Shown: positions 45,220-60,200 of the stretch, piece by piece
Layout: each line of letters starts with the position of its first letter
Position numbering within the stretch: position 1 is the stretch's first letter
DNA from: Strongylocentrotus purpuratus
Lineage: Eukaryota > Echinodermata > Echinoidea > Camarodonta > Strongylocentrotidae
Direction: 5' to 3'
DNA length: 64,000 nucleotides
NCBI RefSeq assembly: GCF_000002235.5
Contig: NW_022145604.1
Location: 179,097-243,096 of the forward strand
Program-made: the position numbers and the translations under genes
Notes under the pieces: generated by a model
The model's input: only the letters and a program-made list of their open reading frames with translations
Told to the model about the DNA's origin: nothing
Databases searched by the model: none

Positions 45220-48200
45220 TAACTTGTGCGTCATACATCATTGACCTCTTCCTTTATTGCCCTCCCCCTTCTCTTTTCCTATTTTGTTGCCAAGTAACAT
45301 TAATATTTTGTAAGTTTCCCTTTTTCTCTCTCTATGTCTCTGTCTCTCTCTCCGTTTCTCTGTCTGTACTCTCTGTCTGTCTCTGTCTCTGTGTCTGTCT
45401 CTGTCTCTGTCTCTATGTCTCTCTCTGTCTCTGTCTCTGTCTCTCTGTCTCTCTCTCTCTCTCTTTCTCTCTGTATACCTCCCTCTGTCTACAGCATGAC
45501 CCTGATCAGAAGATAATGCATGCTAAGAATAGAAAGTCAGAATACTTACCCCTTCGCAGGGATCATTGTTTTCCTGAAGTACTTTAATCCAAGCAAGCAT
45601 TGTCTCTGCTTCACTGACCTGTGTGCAAAAAAGATCATGATGTATGTTACATCCTCAGATTATATAATCAAACAAAAACTTGTTGCAATACCACAGAATA
45701 AGTCTGTACTACCGATCATGTGCAATGTAAACCATGAATATTAGTTGTCTGTAAGGTATGTCTGTAAGGTATCGGTTATCTTGGTGTGGTTAGAAACATG
45801 ACTAACATTGTATACTCCAGACCTGCCAACCTCTAGAGTTAAAAAACGGTATTCTTTAATCCAAAAAGTTGTATTTTACTGACAAAAATTGTATTAGAAA
45901 AAGACACTGCATCAATGCCTCTTATACATGTACATGTAGTTCCTACATACAGGAAGATTTTCTTTGTATGGATCATTGGTTGAAAATTTATGATTTTGTC
46001 ATGACTGGTGTGTTCGATGAACCGAACAGCATCCCCAAATTGTCAATGTGAGATGATTGTATGATACTTTACAGGACGATTCAGTCGTACTGGTTGGCAG
46101 CTCTGATACTCTATGAACATGGCTATAGTCTACTGTAAATAATACATCACTCTATTATGAACAGGACAAACACTTTCATAATTCAATTAACACATGTCAA
46201 TCATCTAGATATAATGTAAAACTGAGCTAAAGATGAAATAGATAGAGTGAAAGGTTTTCATCTCTCTCAACTATATTGTTTGCCTTCTAGCACAGGAACC
46301 TATTACAGTGATCCTTTCACATTCTAATGACTTACTCATAACATGACACCTCATGTGTACATGTATGACGGCTATTTGGATGTTCCATGGAATAGCAGCG
46401 AATAGTAAACAGTTCAATTCAATCCATATTTAATAATAAGGCCTAAAAAAAAAGATGTTGTATTGCCCTCTGCGACCGCCCCAAAAATCTTGAGTTCTAT
46501 GGTGGTTTTTTTTTTTTTTAAGTTTTTTTTTACCGTTTTTTCAAGAAAAAAAGGTATTAAAGCATTCAAAACTGAGAAATATCAGCCCAAAGAGGGAGTA
46601 AAAAATAAATAAAAACAGATTTCTGACCAATCGACCCATGATTTGGCACCTAAAGGGCAATACAACATCTTGTTTTTTTAGGCCTAATGCCAATGATAAT
46701 TTCTTCTTAAAACTCATCACTCCAGAATTCTCCTCTCACCTGCAGCAAGTAGGTTGTTCCAGCTACGCTTGTAAGACGAATGACATTCTTCTTCTTCTTC
46801 GTGTAATCATAGGCAATGTCAACCGTTGATCCATTCAGACTGATCGGCTGGTCAAGGAGGCCAAGATGCTACCAAGAACAAAGGTTAGAGTTCAGAGGTT
46901 AAACAGAATAATTACCAAGGGTGTTTAATCAGACATCAAGAGTCCCATCTCTAGCTTAAGGCCATACATTATAAAAGATGATGTCTAGGAAACTGCCACA
47001 GGTTCCTTGAGTAAAACATTGAAGCTGCACAGTTGATTCGTCAACTTAAATCAATGTCTCTATAGTAGCAGATTCCAAAGGCGATTCAACTGAATTTGTT
47101 GCCTCTCTACCTGTCTTGGGTCCTATCACAGGCCTTTTCGATTGCAAGTCTTTAAATAAAGATAAATTCTAACAAACCTCCTCATGTTGTCTCAGGTAGG
47201 AGCTGAGAAACCAATTCACTCTCCTTGGTTTCTCACAACCCTTTGTGAACAACTGCTTTTTATTGCCTTTCTAGATCCCTTCTTGTGACTTTGTTAGTAA
47301 GTCCAATCTTCAGTGGACTGGTCACAGATTTGTATGTATGCACAAACAACATATGTATCCCCACTAGACAATGCACCCATTAAACCAGAAAGTGAGCACA
47401 TACTTCACAAACAACATACAATGAGGATCCAACATGGTGCAGGAAAGAAACACGATACTAAAACAAAGAATGGTATCTGCCCAGCCGATACTTATGATAA
47501 AAATGAAAGAAATAAAAATATGGTTTCATATCCTATCTATTCAGCCCTGTCTTCCTGTTAGCATTTCCTATATCCTTTCCAGATGCTACAGACTCTCTTT
47601 CCTTTCATTTTCACACCCTAATATCCTCATAGGAGCAATGCCAATGTGAGGACAATCATAAGGATCACACTATAAGCAATGGTCCCCTGTGGAAGAATCA
47701 TTTTGATTACATATCCTATGATATACACTGTAGAAAAGGATGTGTTACCCACTACAGTATTTCTGTATTGTTTAACATTTTTTCATTTGTTTTTACCTTT
47801 TGTAATTATTGTACAGTGATTTTGTGATTATTGTTATCATTATGTGTGTATGAATAATTTGATTAATAAAAGTTTGAATGGACCCAATGTTTTCAATTAC
47901 ATTACATTTGTATCAAGATTCTCTGTCTCTATATGCCCATTCAAAGAACATTTCCTTGTCCATGGTCTATATATGTGATTTTCAAGAGGTCTGGGGGTGG
48001 GGAGTGGGGAGGGGGCTGCTGCATGGTGATATTACATTGAAAAAATACAAGAAAAAGGGGGGAAACTTCCCTAGAAGCTAAATGTGTGTCCTGCAGATTG
48101 TACTGTATGTTATACATAGAACATTTCAGTGAAAGTACGATCGGTAACAGATAAGGGCAGAACTTGGGTTTCAAGTAATCCGGAACAACCCAAATACAGG

Positions 48201-51200
48201 AAATTGTTACTTTACAGGATCACTCTCAATATGCTTGTTGGCTTGAAGCAAAACATGGAATATGAATCTCACTGCGGTTTATATTTAGCAGATGTTACAA
48301 GAACTCATATATCATGGGATGTACATCATACATGTAGCCTTAAAGGTAATACAAAGTTTTGGTATGGGGTCATGAATTTGGTTCAAATGAATATACTGGA
48401 AGCATATGCGATCGTACAATATTCATTGATCGTTGTCACGGTTGAAATCGAGTCTAAAGTTATAAAATTGTAAATAATAAACTCTTGATGTTGTATAGCT
48501 CCCTCTCAAGGTCAAGATATTAATTAAGCTATAAAACAATGTTTCTTGACTAAAATCAACCGATTAGCTATTCCCGTTTGGAAATTGTATATCGAAACTA
48601 CATATTCTGAAATTTTCATGGCCGCAGCTACTATTGTACGGCTGTAGGTGCTATTTGAAAAGGCAGTAGTATTTTAGGGGCTAAATTTTCTAGTGCTTAT
48701 AATACATCCACAGGGGCATCCAAATATATTAAAATTGTAAAGAATCACTATCCATCCAATTTTCAAAATTTCCCAAAACTTTGTATTACCTTTAATGAAT
48801 CAGAATTATTTCAATTGACTTAGAGAGAACACAATCATTAAAGCAGGAATCTAAATTTTAGCAACCCTATGCCTTTCTGAAACAGGAAACACTTAATGTA
48901 TACATTGATTTCTTATCAATCTGATTGTGGACTGGAGCTTTTAATTAGTACAAAACACAACTTCAAATACAAGGGGATTGCAGTTCAAAAGGTTCATGTA
49001 CTTGGAATGATTTACAAGAGGAGGCATAGGGGTGGGGGATAAATTAGCAGTTGGATTAATAATTACTGATTAATCATGATTTTGTTGGAGCCTTTTAAGT
49101 GCAATAAAAGAGATTTGAACATTTTCATGCGATACCAAATATATACGACATGGCCTTACAATAGGGCATTTCAATCAGTTGAAAAAGGACACAATACCTA
49201 TTAGCATTAAAGTGTATCCCTCCACCCCCCCCCCCAATTCTGTTAGTGCTACATCTATGCTAATTGCTCAATAAATATGTACGTTTATGCTAATTGCCCA
49301 ATGAATATGTACATGTATGCTAATTACCCAATGATATGTACATGTATGCTAATTACCTAATGAATATGTACATTTATGCTAATTGCCTAATGAATATGTA
49401 CATTAATGCTAATTACCCAATGATATGTACATGTATGCTAATTACCTAATGAATATGTACATTTATGCTAATTCCCTAATGAATATGTACATTTATGCTA
49501 ATTGCCCAATGAATACATCATTCTCACTCTTACCTGTGATGGATCTCTCTGTTCCTTCATCAAGAATAGTTTGTTGACCTGTCCTTTGAGGACGGCCCAT
49601 ACAGGTTTCCATGATCTGTTAGGAGCCAGCTGCAATACAAAACAAGCACAAAGGTGCACAAGGATTAACACTCAAATATCCTGTAAAGAAGAATATATGC
49701 CATAATGCCATTGCAAATTATGGAAAGTAAATAATCAATTTGATGCATGAACATGCAAATCAAATGAACAGATATGAACTGGAAGCATGAACAGGCTTAT
49801 CAAATCAACTGTAAAAAGACTCCTAAATATGTGGTAAACTGAATTCTATCATCTCATGTAAAAATTGCCTTCATTTTGATTATGTTCAAAAATGTTTTTT
49901 TATTTTTTTTTTATTTATTTACTTTTTTTAAATTATTTTTTAAAGTAACATTATTTGACCACTCTGAGAGGCATCTAATTGGCTAAAGATCTACTGCCTA
50001 AAAGATTATTAATAACCAGAAATTAATAATCCATGATAACCGATCAGTTCACCTTTAATTATCAACAATCATTAGCTGTCCTAGCTAGCCTACATACCTT
50101 GATATTAAGAGGCCCCTCTTTAGCTACAGGTCCAGTACCAAGCAACTCAATCATAGAAGGCCTTCGACAATGCTGCGCTTCTACTATCTTCGGTGTTCCC
50201 TCTCCAAAGAAGGATTTCAGCTTCCGGATGCTTGCATTTCGCTTTGGAGTGATCTTCCTATAAGGGAGCAAAGCAGATGAGACACGGCATATTATGCAAA
50301 TGATCACCTTCTCATCTCCCTTCCAAGAAGATCTAGTTCTTCCCTGTAATTACACAGCAACAACTCAAGTTTCCACTGAAAACATAATTTATACACGCTT
50401 GTTTCATTTAATTTCAATTTAGTCCATTCAAGTACTGGTAATACATTTGATTTTGACATGAAGATTAATAGCGACATCCCCATTCCTTTTCTGTAGCAAA
50501 TAGGCTTGGGAGTGAGCGCCGAGTACCCGATTCTACCCTTTTCTGTAGCAAATAGGCTTGGGAGTGAGCGCCGAGTACCTGATTCTACCCGATTCTGAAA
50601 TCCAGAACCGAGGAGTCGATCCCAATCTCTAGAGAGTCAATTATCCGAACACATCGGTTCCGAGACTCCCAGACCCGATTCTTTGGCACTGGAATAGATT
50701 CCACAGCACTGAGAATGAGAGCCGAGCCTCTCGACTCTCTCAAAGCAGCTGAGCTTACAATTTTTTACTCATTTCTCTATGAAAAGACTTGATACGAGAC
50801 ACTGTAGCTTACTCTCTTGATTGTCTTTCTCCTTCCTGTGATGATGTGACGCTCCCTGAATCTCCGTGTTCTTCTTCCTCTTCACCATCAGACCCTGTCG
50901 CCCTGAGATACGAGGTCCTCCGTACAAGTCTCTGACGTCCGGACTGACCTGAGAACATTAATCAACATTTTATACAACTTGTTAATGACCAGACAACAAA
51001 TAACATGAGAGCAGGCAGTGATGGGGGGGGGGGAACTAATAAATAAACATAACAATTTTGCTAAAAGAATCTATGATAAATAGTATACAAGCTTCTGTGA
51101 ATAAGGAGATAGTCACTACTTTCCCAATATTACTTTTTCAAAAATTGAACCAATGTAACTGAAACCTATCACGTCTCTGGCTTCAAATTCACCAGCACAG

Positions 51201-54200
51201 ACTGTCAAAGGTTCACAGGATTCAAATGTACTTAAAAATGAGCGATTCCTTGGAAAGGCAACGAAACGAAAGGCAACGAAACAGGAAAAAACAGGCATAC
51301 TTGGAAGTTGAAATTTGAGACCAGTTCTCTCCAACTCCAAGAAAAAGAAACGATCCGAGCCCTTCTAGACCGATTGCTTGACTGAAATCAGTGAAACTCA
51401 TTACAATTGTAGCTCACATCATCACATGCGAGGAAATGGCATGGCGATCAGAAATTAAAGGAGACTAATTTTGGATTAATCTCAGCAGTAGGGCTTAAAA
51501 GCCATAAACATTTCTGAATTTGATATGCCGCAGCGTGATAAGCTTGGGAAGGATTGGGATGATAAAAGCTCACATAAAACTGAAATAAAACAAAAGATTG
51601 GATATGAACAAAGTGAATCTATGTATGCAAGCCAGTGTAAGGTATACTCTATCTATATAAACACTCTGTTGCTTACCCACGCCTTGCTATACATTTCACT
51701 GATAGAATCAATTGATATAAAACAGGAAATACTACATTTAAAATGTATGGATATCACTAAAAAAATATTGAATCACTGACAAAGTCATTAAATTTACTGT
51801 AGAAACTTCAAATGGAAAATTCACAACATATGCATTAATTTATCTCTCCACGTTTCTTTTGTCTCTTTGCAAATCTTTTATTCATAAACAATTCTTTCTA
51901 TTATGAAAACAAAATAAACTAAATGAGTGCAGTCAATAATAATATAATACCCATGAAACCCAATTCAATTGCTGCACCTATAACCAGGCATCTCTGCCCA
52001 GAACCAGAAGAACATACCAGTAGGCCTATATCATTTTGGATTCTTTGTACTAAAAACAAATCAAACCCAAATAAGGTTTAAAGGTAATTCATTATATTTT
52101 TTTCAAATTACTCAAGTTAATACCATCAAATATAAACTAAACCAAGTGTAACTATTAACCCACTTCAGTATCCTTTTACAAACAAATACCAACATTAACA
52201 AAAATGTTGTCTCTATTATTTATGAGAAAGAAAATGATTTACAAGAACTTAGCAGTATCTTCATAGTTTGGAAATATTCTTTCTGGTTCTCAGTAGAGTT
52301 AACAGACAAAATCAATCACATGTTCATCAAGGAAACAGCATGGTTGTTAATAAACGCCTTGCATCCCATGGCAAAATGATAAACAACTAAAATAAATCCA
52401 CTTCAATCAAATAATAAATGAAATAAAATATAGTTTGCATTAGCCAACATACAACTCTGAAATCTTTGCAAAATAATGATTAAACAATATTAATAATTTT
52501 CTTAGAAGCAGGAGGACACTAAACTCATTTCATACGAGATTGAGTTGATGTCTTTTTGGCTCTCAACAACTGAATAGCATGATCTAATAGCAGTGAAGTA
52601 AATCATAAATATGGAGTGAGAAAGTGCACCTAAAACAAAAAAAATACATGAGATTACATAGAGATTAACATGGTTAAAAAAACAAGAATTCTTGTTTTCT
52701 AAACAATGGTTCATACTGCAATAGGTGTACAATTGTTATAAACTCAAATGACATTAAGAAAATCTTGTGGTAACATGAATTTCCCTGTTATTTTCCTTTT
52801 TGGTGACATGTGAGGATACAATATCCCCCAATAAATCCTATGGAGCACATTATCAAAGTTCAAAACATGTACACTCTGATACAAAATATATATATTCAGT
52901 ATCATTTTTCAATTCCATACTGACATTATATCTCTTTTAAGTTTTATGACATTATTTTCTTAGGATTTTTTTAATATAAACATATGCATAAATGTAAATC
53001 TCATCAATATATTGATAATATTTATGTCATCATTGGAAATTCATGTAACCACTTTGCATCCAAATGAAATGTATAACAATGAATCAAAATCAACAAAATT
53101 CAAAAGTACAAATTGAAATAATGATACCAATGTTATCCCATATATTAAATGTTAAACCAAATACATGTAAAGTTAACAACTAAATTATTCATAGCCTTAC
53201 CAAGTTTTGTAATTTTTCAAGTATGTGAAAAATTGATTTGTCTTTGGTATTCATGTGTCCTGAGAATGTGACATGTTAAAGCCAAAGGACATCCAAAATT
53301 ACTATAACAAAGGCCTTGATTCAACCAGTCCCCCTTTCATTCCTCAGTTATGAAAACACACAAAACATAAAATTTACAAGGGGTATGAATAATTTACAAG
53401 GGGTATGAATAATTCAGTTGTTAACTGTATCAATTATGAATTGAATACTGCCCTCTGGTGGGTGATAATAAATATTGCTTACTTGATCTATCTTCCTGAG
53501 TTACAGTCTAATTCAATAAGAACACAGTAATTAATCATGTTAATACAGTATCAATGGCACACTCTATAAATGACGGAATTAGAAGTAATATAAGTTTGTA
53601 ATTCCATGAAAACCTTAAACATTCATCCACCCATTGAAACTTAAGGTTTGTTATATTTATACCATTCTATGAAGTGTGAAATTAAAACAAATTTCTCATA
53701 AATAGATCTTTAAAAATGAATATTGCACACAAAAATGTAGGTACTAGATTGAATAAAGACTTACACAAATCATTCTTGGAAGATATATGATATGAACTGT
53801 GGTAAGCAAATTTTAACTTTCTCATAACAGAGCAGTGACTGAAATAGTTAAATACACCTAATTTCAGGAAAATGTCTCTAACAGTTTTTAAGGTATAGGA
53901 TAAACATGCAGGTAATTTTACAGTTTGCCTTCCAAACGAAGTAAAAATTCCCCCTCTCTCAAAGAAAATGAATAAAATCAAGTCAGGAATAAGAAGACTA
54001 TCACCTTGGTTTCATCTTCCGATAGTCTTTAATACTTGGGACTCCGCATGGTTGTTTTTCATGGCGATTGGAAAATTATTTTGCCTTATGGCTAAGCTTT
54101 ATTAGGTATACATACTATCACATGCATGGTAAGAGGATGTATGCAATTCATGATCATTATAAAGATATAAGAAATACTGTTGATGCATGGCTAACTTAAC

Positions 54201-57200
54201 TTGGGAATGGTCCAAGAGATATATAAAGGCCGGCTGTACTAGTTATGCTAGGGCGGATTAAACCACACATCGTGGTCAATGACAGGTGGCTATCTTATTA
54301 ACTCAGCTCTCAATTAACATAAGAAAAAGAGGATCATGGGGGACCAATGGTCACCGATTAGGCATTGTTTTCTATATAGAGGGAGCAAGTAGCTACAAGT
54401 AGGACAGTGGGGCTTTAATGAAGACAGAACATCTGCTGAGAGCCACAATGGATAGTGTCAACAAGGAAATGAATCTATAGAGAAGTGGTTCATATCAGTA
54501 AGGACCGTGGTGACCGTAGAGGGGGTATGTCACAACAAGAATGTGGGTTATAACAATGAGGGCACAGAAAGGGGTGGAATCATCTCAATAAGGATGTATT
54601 AAACAGAGGGTTACATCAATAAGGATAGAGTTAAGACAGGGGTCATGTCAATAAGGATAGAGTTAAGACAGGGGTCATGTCAATAAGGATAGAGTTAAGA
54701 CAGGGGTCATGTCAATAAGGATAGAGTTAAGACAGGGGTCATGTCAATAAGGATAGAGTTAAGACAGGGGTCATGTCAATAAGGATAGAGTTAAGACAGG
54801 GGTCATGTCAATAAGGATAGAGTTAAGACAGGGGTCATGTCAATAAGGATAGAGTTAAGGGACGGGTCGTGTCAATAAGGATGTACTTAGGGGAGGGGTA
54901 ATGTCAATAAGGAATGAGCTAAGGGAGGAGCTTAGGGAGGGGTTATATCAATGAGGGCACAAAATGGAGAGGGGTCATGTAAAAAAGGATGGAGCTAAGG
55001 GAGAGATGCCAATAAGGATATAGTTAAAGGTAAAGACCAGTATTGGTAACGCCCCAATTTCAAAAAATGAAATGGAAGCTCTCATTACCAATCATGTGAA
55101 AGAATATGTTTTGACTAATACATGATGATAACAAATTTGCCGGGAAACCGCCTACTAATTCATATATTTGGTAAATTTATCTCTCTCATGGTCGTGTGAG
55201 AGAGATAGGGTAGTCCCATATACATCTTTCTGTGTATAGTGCTTGTAACTTTACGAAGAATGGGCCAAATTTCTTATCATTTTGATGATTCCAGAACCTT
55301 GCAGATGCTAGATGCTAGATGATCAACCTTTTCTGATCGATTCCACAACGTTTCTTTCACAATGCAATCGCATGACCATTACTGGTCTTTACCTTTAAGG
55401 AAAAGGTCACATTAATAAGAATGTAGTTAAGGGACGGGTCATGTCAATAAGGATGTAGGTAAGGGAGTGGTTATATCAATGAGGGCACAAAATGGGGAGG
55501 GGTCATGACAGTAAGGATAGATTTTAATGGAGGAATCAAGTTAACATGGATGAAGTCAATGCAGATGAAGCAAAGAGGGGATGGGGGCCATGTCAAGTAG
55601 GGTAGCTAGGGCTTCTTGAGAGACAGGTTATATGAGGATAGAGGAAGGTGGTCTGATCTTCTCCTTGACACATCCTTGGGAGGTATACGAGAGGGAGGGC
55701 AAGAGAGTCTAGGAATAGCTACATTGCCACGCATAACAGGAAGCACTTGATTTGAGACTGGTTTCCTAGAGATTTATAATGAGGCCAGAGCTCATCAAGA
55801 AACATGTTTTGATAAGACACTCTACAGGTGATCTTATCCTGCCCTGCCCATGATAGGATCAGTACAATGCTTTACCCTTACCTTTACTCTAACTTGCTAT
55901 GTCATACAAACTGCAGTAACCTAATCAGTATTTAATTCAGATTGAGAGTAACACAATTTTGCATTTTTATCTTACATGGCAAATGAAACTTGTCACTGAC
56001 CTAAAAAACCACTTTTAAAAAAAATCTTACTTGGCCGAACGTCAACAATCCATCACCATTCAACAACTGCTCAAGGAATCTCACATTCAAATTAGTATGA
56101 AAACATGTTGCCCTTTCGTACAGCGCTTCACCAATATTTCATTCAACCTCTAGCCCACATCATTACCAACTTGGGCATCTACCTGCTTGACCCAACTTTT
56201 GTTTATATAAAAATCACAATCAACTAGACTTTAATATAAAGGTATCAAAACTAATGATCAGAATGGATAACTGCACTTATTGATTTGGGTGTGATATCTT
56301 TCAAATGTCATGCATTTTTTTGTGGTCCATCTAGCAAATCTGGAGGCCCGGATGTTAGTAAAGTGTTTTAAAAAACCTGCTGGCATAATACATAACTGTG
56401 TGCACTACTTTCCACTCATATGATATTTGACATTATCAATCTTTTATGTACCTGTGAAGTGTATCCCAACATTTTGCCTGCTTGCAGCTCATTTATTCTG
56501 ACAAGCATGATCAATCTTGTCTCACAGGTATGTGTAGCACCTTTCTATCTCTTTTCTTTTGATTGAAAGGTCTCAAAAAGAGATCACAGGATATACAGCT
56601 TAACAGCGTGATTAACCCTAGGGTGATTACTAATCAACTGGCTAATCCTTGCCAGGATAAACAGAGAAATATAAGTTTACAGGGGAACCGCACAACCACA
56701 TACATATCTTGAGGAACATCGAGTGTCAACACGTACATAATCCAATTTGAACAACTATGTTAACACCCCTACGACAGTAGGCCTAGGGATATTCAAACTT
56801 TAAACTGAAACACAGAGTGATGATAATATTCCAAAATGAAATTTGACATAGAATTTTTGTGAGTTTAGGAAAACAAAAAATCCTAAACTAGTTACAGAAA
56901 TTATTTTACAGTGTTCATTTTTAATTTGAAGAGTTTTCCTTCGTAAGAAAATATTTGTTTCACATATTAGCCTTCAACATTGCACAATTTCAGCTAATAC
57001 TCAATGCTCATTGTTAATCCCATCACCAAGATAATCTATGGATCAAGAGTATGGAGTATGCTTTACAAATCCCCTCTCTATACAATCATGATAACTTTAT
57101 GACATTCACATCAAACTGCTCCCTTAAATATGGCATTTTCCCCTCATTGATTGCTTCCCCACAACACACATGAAATGTCCTCTCCTGTATCCTGTGCACA

Positions 57201-60200
57201 AATGTTTTTTGTGTGTGCGATTTTTCTTGTGTGGTTGTTTGTTCTCTACTTGCATGAGGTGATGTGGGTTAGATGAGCAGCATACTTATATAAGGTTAGG
57301 TGCATGATATGATTGCTTTATTGTATAATACAGTGCATACATGTATAGCAGCATTGTGTTTCAATATAGCATAATAAGATGGCAGTGGTATGAAGATAAG
57401 ACTTGAGTTCTGGTAATTTGACTGCATTTTAAAATAAACTGTTAAAAATATATTCAATTAAACGAGTCCTCATATCAATGTGATATTATGACTAATGAAA
57501 GAAAACAAAGTGCTCACAGATAAGCTAAGCATCGTAGATAGAATTTCTTATACATTATCAATCCTCAGTTTTAGCCCATTCCCAGAATATTCCATGAGTT
57601 ACTAAAAAATGATACATTTTCTATAAAAATTGAATGAATTAATTATGTTCTCCTCTTGATTTGTTTATCCCAATTTAAGTCAAATCAACCAAATGCGCAT
57701 TATGCTACGGTCACAAATGTTCGTAAGATTAATAATTTTGTACGAATCTCCCTGGTTTTCCATTGTCTTCCCGAGTTTCCATTGTCTGAAAATCGTTCGT
57801 AGCAGTTTGTAATGGCATTTGTGACTGAGGCTTTAGGTTTAATTAAATCACAAACATTTCTAAAGTTAAGAACGATTTATATCAGCATTCATTCTTTTTG
57901 CAAAATTTTGGGATATATTAATGTTTGACCATCACCAGACCTCAAGTCTACCTGTACATGGCAACCTATGATAGCAATGGTTTGAATGAATACATGAATG
58001 ATACAACCAGCATCACACCTTCCTTCCACTGTAGAAGACGACGCGTAGACCCACCAAGTATCTTATCTTTGATCTTTCCTCCACTCCCTCGCTTGGTTGA
58101 CCATGATCCATACCTGAAGAACCCTGAATCGGACACGGTCCGTGGGCGATCCTGTCCAGTGTCAAACGATGTTGATCTCGGTCGCCTCATTTTTAAGATG
58201 AATGCTGTTTACATCGGGGAAGAAAATTTTCTAGACCTTACACATTACTATGAGTATGATACTACCTCCTACTACTGTTTACAAATTCTTAGAATGGAAC
58301 TTAGAGGAGAAAAACAAATGTGTATGTACCTTGATACCCAAGATCAGTAAGAGAAAGATCTCAAGATACCAAGTATGAAATATTGAAGGGATCAGTACTG
58401 GGAATAGCAAAACTTAAATACAATTCATGTGAGACTGGGAAACATATGCACAAGCAATAGACTTCTTAACAGAAGAAAATGATGATAAAGTATTGTAGAG
58501 TATCATCCACAAAAATCCATGACAATCACGCACAGACACATTTTGTGAAATAATGACAGCATGATGTTTGAAAGAAAAGAAGACTAGTGGGAAGGAAAAA
58601 CATATATGCAGGGTGCTTTAGTACATTGCACGGCAGCTGGGTAAGAATCAGGGTAAAAGTCAGAGTGATTTAAAAGACTATTTTCTATGGTGTATTGGAA
58701 GTGAAAACAGAGGGTAATGACAAATGAGAACTGTGTTCAAGATGAGAATACACATAGCTTTGGTTCGTGGCTGCAGTATAAAGAAGGGAACAATTGCATC
58801 TACAATGATTTGCAATTTTGTATTTCGTTTAGGAAATAAAGAAAAGCTTTTGTATTTGTGAAGGGTGTGGAATGTATATGTAATGAATATGTTTTTTTAT
58901 ACAATGACCTTTTTTTGACAATGACTTTTACATGTACATTTTGATGAATGTAATGTTCTTCACCAAGGCAATGAAAATACAGATCGTAAAAGTGGCATAT
59001 TTCCTGTTGCTTTAATAGTATCTTTTAATTTAAAAAAAAGAAATGCTATGAATCTTCCTAAACATATATTACTAACAATGGAGTAAAACATGCCACACAT
59101 TACGTGCAAAATTGATGTTAAATTACAGGGGAACAAGAACAGAAGCAAATTGGTTCATAAAAATAAGATGACTGTTGTGTAAAATACCTTCCTAAAACAT
59201 CAACTAAATGACATACAGGAATTGTCAAAGCACTTGTGGAAACAAGACAGGGCTCCAGGACACAGTCACTCAATTAACACAACAGGAATGACTTTGCTTT
59301 TAAAAAAGGCCTTCAAAATGATAGGGAAATATTTCTCTTTACATACTAGATGAGTGTATAGATGCAGTAGATTACCTGGGAATAGTTTGGTTTCCTTTTC
59401 TCCTGTAGATCCCGCGCTGTTACTGCTAGCGCTAGAATCTTTCCTTCCTGGTGGTATGAGCGTCCCATCATCAAGCTGAATACCTTCAGGTACCGCACCT
59501 GTTGCATTCTTCCTGTATGCCTATCATCAAATCATATCAAAAGAGCACCAATGAGTTATCAAAGTCATCTAAATACACTCTGAATAATGTCACTTTCTCT
59601 TCTCTTATTCATGGATCAAATCATTCAATATCATCATTGGGTAGTTAAATTCCATATTCTAATTTTCTAATCACTTTCATTCATTGCTCCAACATTTTCA
59701 AGGGATAATGGAGGAGTCCAATTTAGTTCAACATATTTGAGCCCATGGGTGCTCCCTATATACTGCGTAAAAAAAGCTAACTTCCCTGCATATCAAGAAA
59801 TTTTTAAAAGATTTTTTTTAAATTAAACATTTCAACATAAATTACATGTAGTAGTGAAAGCTCATTACTTGATAGCGTTTGATAAGGGAGTGCTTTTCTT
59901 GACATGTAGCTCATTTCTCTTCATCCCCAAGAAAGAAATGTGATGTATAGTTTTACAATCAGATCAATACTATACCCTAGACTTAGTACTTGCTAAATAT
60001 ATAAATGTACTGTAATTGTCATACCTGAAACTGGGACCAATTGGTTCTCTGGTGCGCACGGTCATAGCTTCGACTTCGATGTCTCTCATTCCTAGTCTTG
60101 TCTCTCTGTTTCTCCCTCTCAAGACTTCTTTCTCTAATCCTATTCCTGCTACTATCTCTCTTTGGCACTGCTGGCTTAGGCTTTCCCTGGCTGTTTGTAG

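Larger units (their letters stand above)
37902..45549 (-). other. large RhoGAP intron (7.6 kb)
   Basis: It holds an 18-bp tandem repeat (ACTTGACCAAGATATCTC, 37938-38032), a tandem duplication (about 38530-38600, TCCTCAAAGTTCTATGACC), a degenerate satellite (38860-39060), a TTAA-flanked element (40471-40975), a LINE/SINE tail (43440-43668) and a TCTG/TCTC microsatellite (45181-45487). No additional exon was recognised. Confidence 0.6.

Noticed and set aside
45090..45587. 165-codon Ser/Leu-rich ORF
   Set aside because: It is the TCTG/TCTC microsatellite read in one frame, antisense to the PH helix exon.
54620..54860. Regular 32-bp repeats that could look like a CRISPR array
   Set aside because: There are no unique spacers; repeats are directly contiguous and the context is a eukaryotic intron. 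It is a minisatellite.
58019..58179. Earlier donor TTCAG/GTATGG within exon 58019-58204
   Set aside because: It would leave phase 2, which does not match the next exon; the downstream donor GGAAG/GTGTGA keeps the frame. A rare alternative cannot be excluded.
59376..59512. Acceptor CATACAG for exon 59376-59520, and a second open frame in this exon
   Set aside because: From phase 0 it gives a stop within a few codons; the acceptor seven bases upstream keeps frame with both neighbours.
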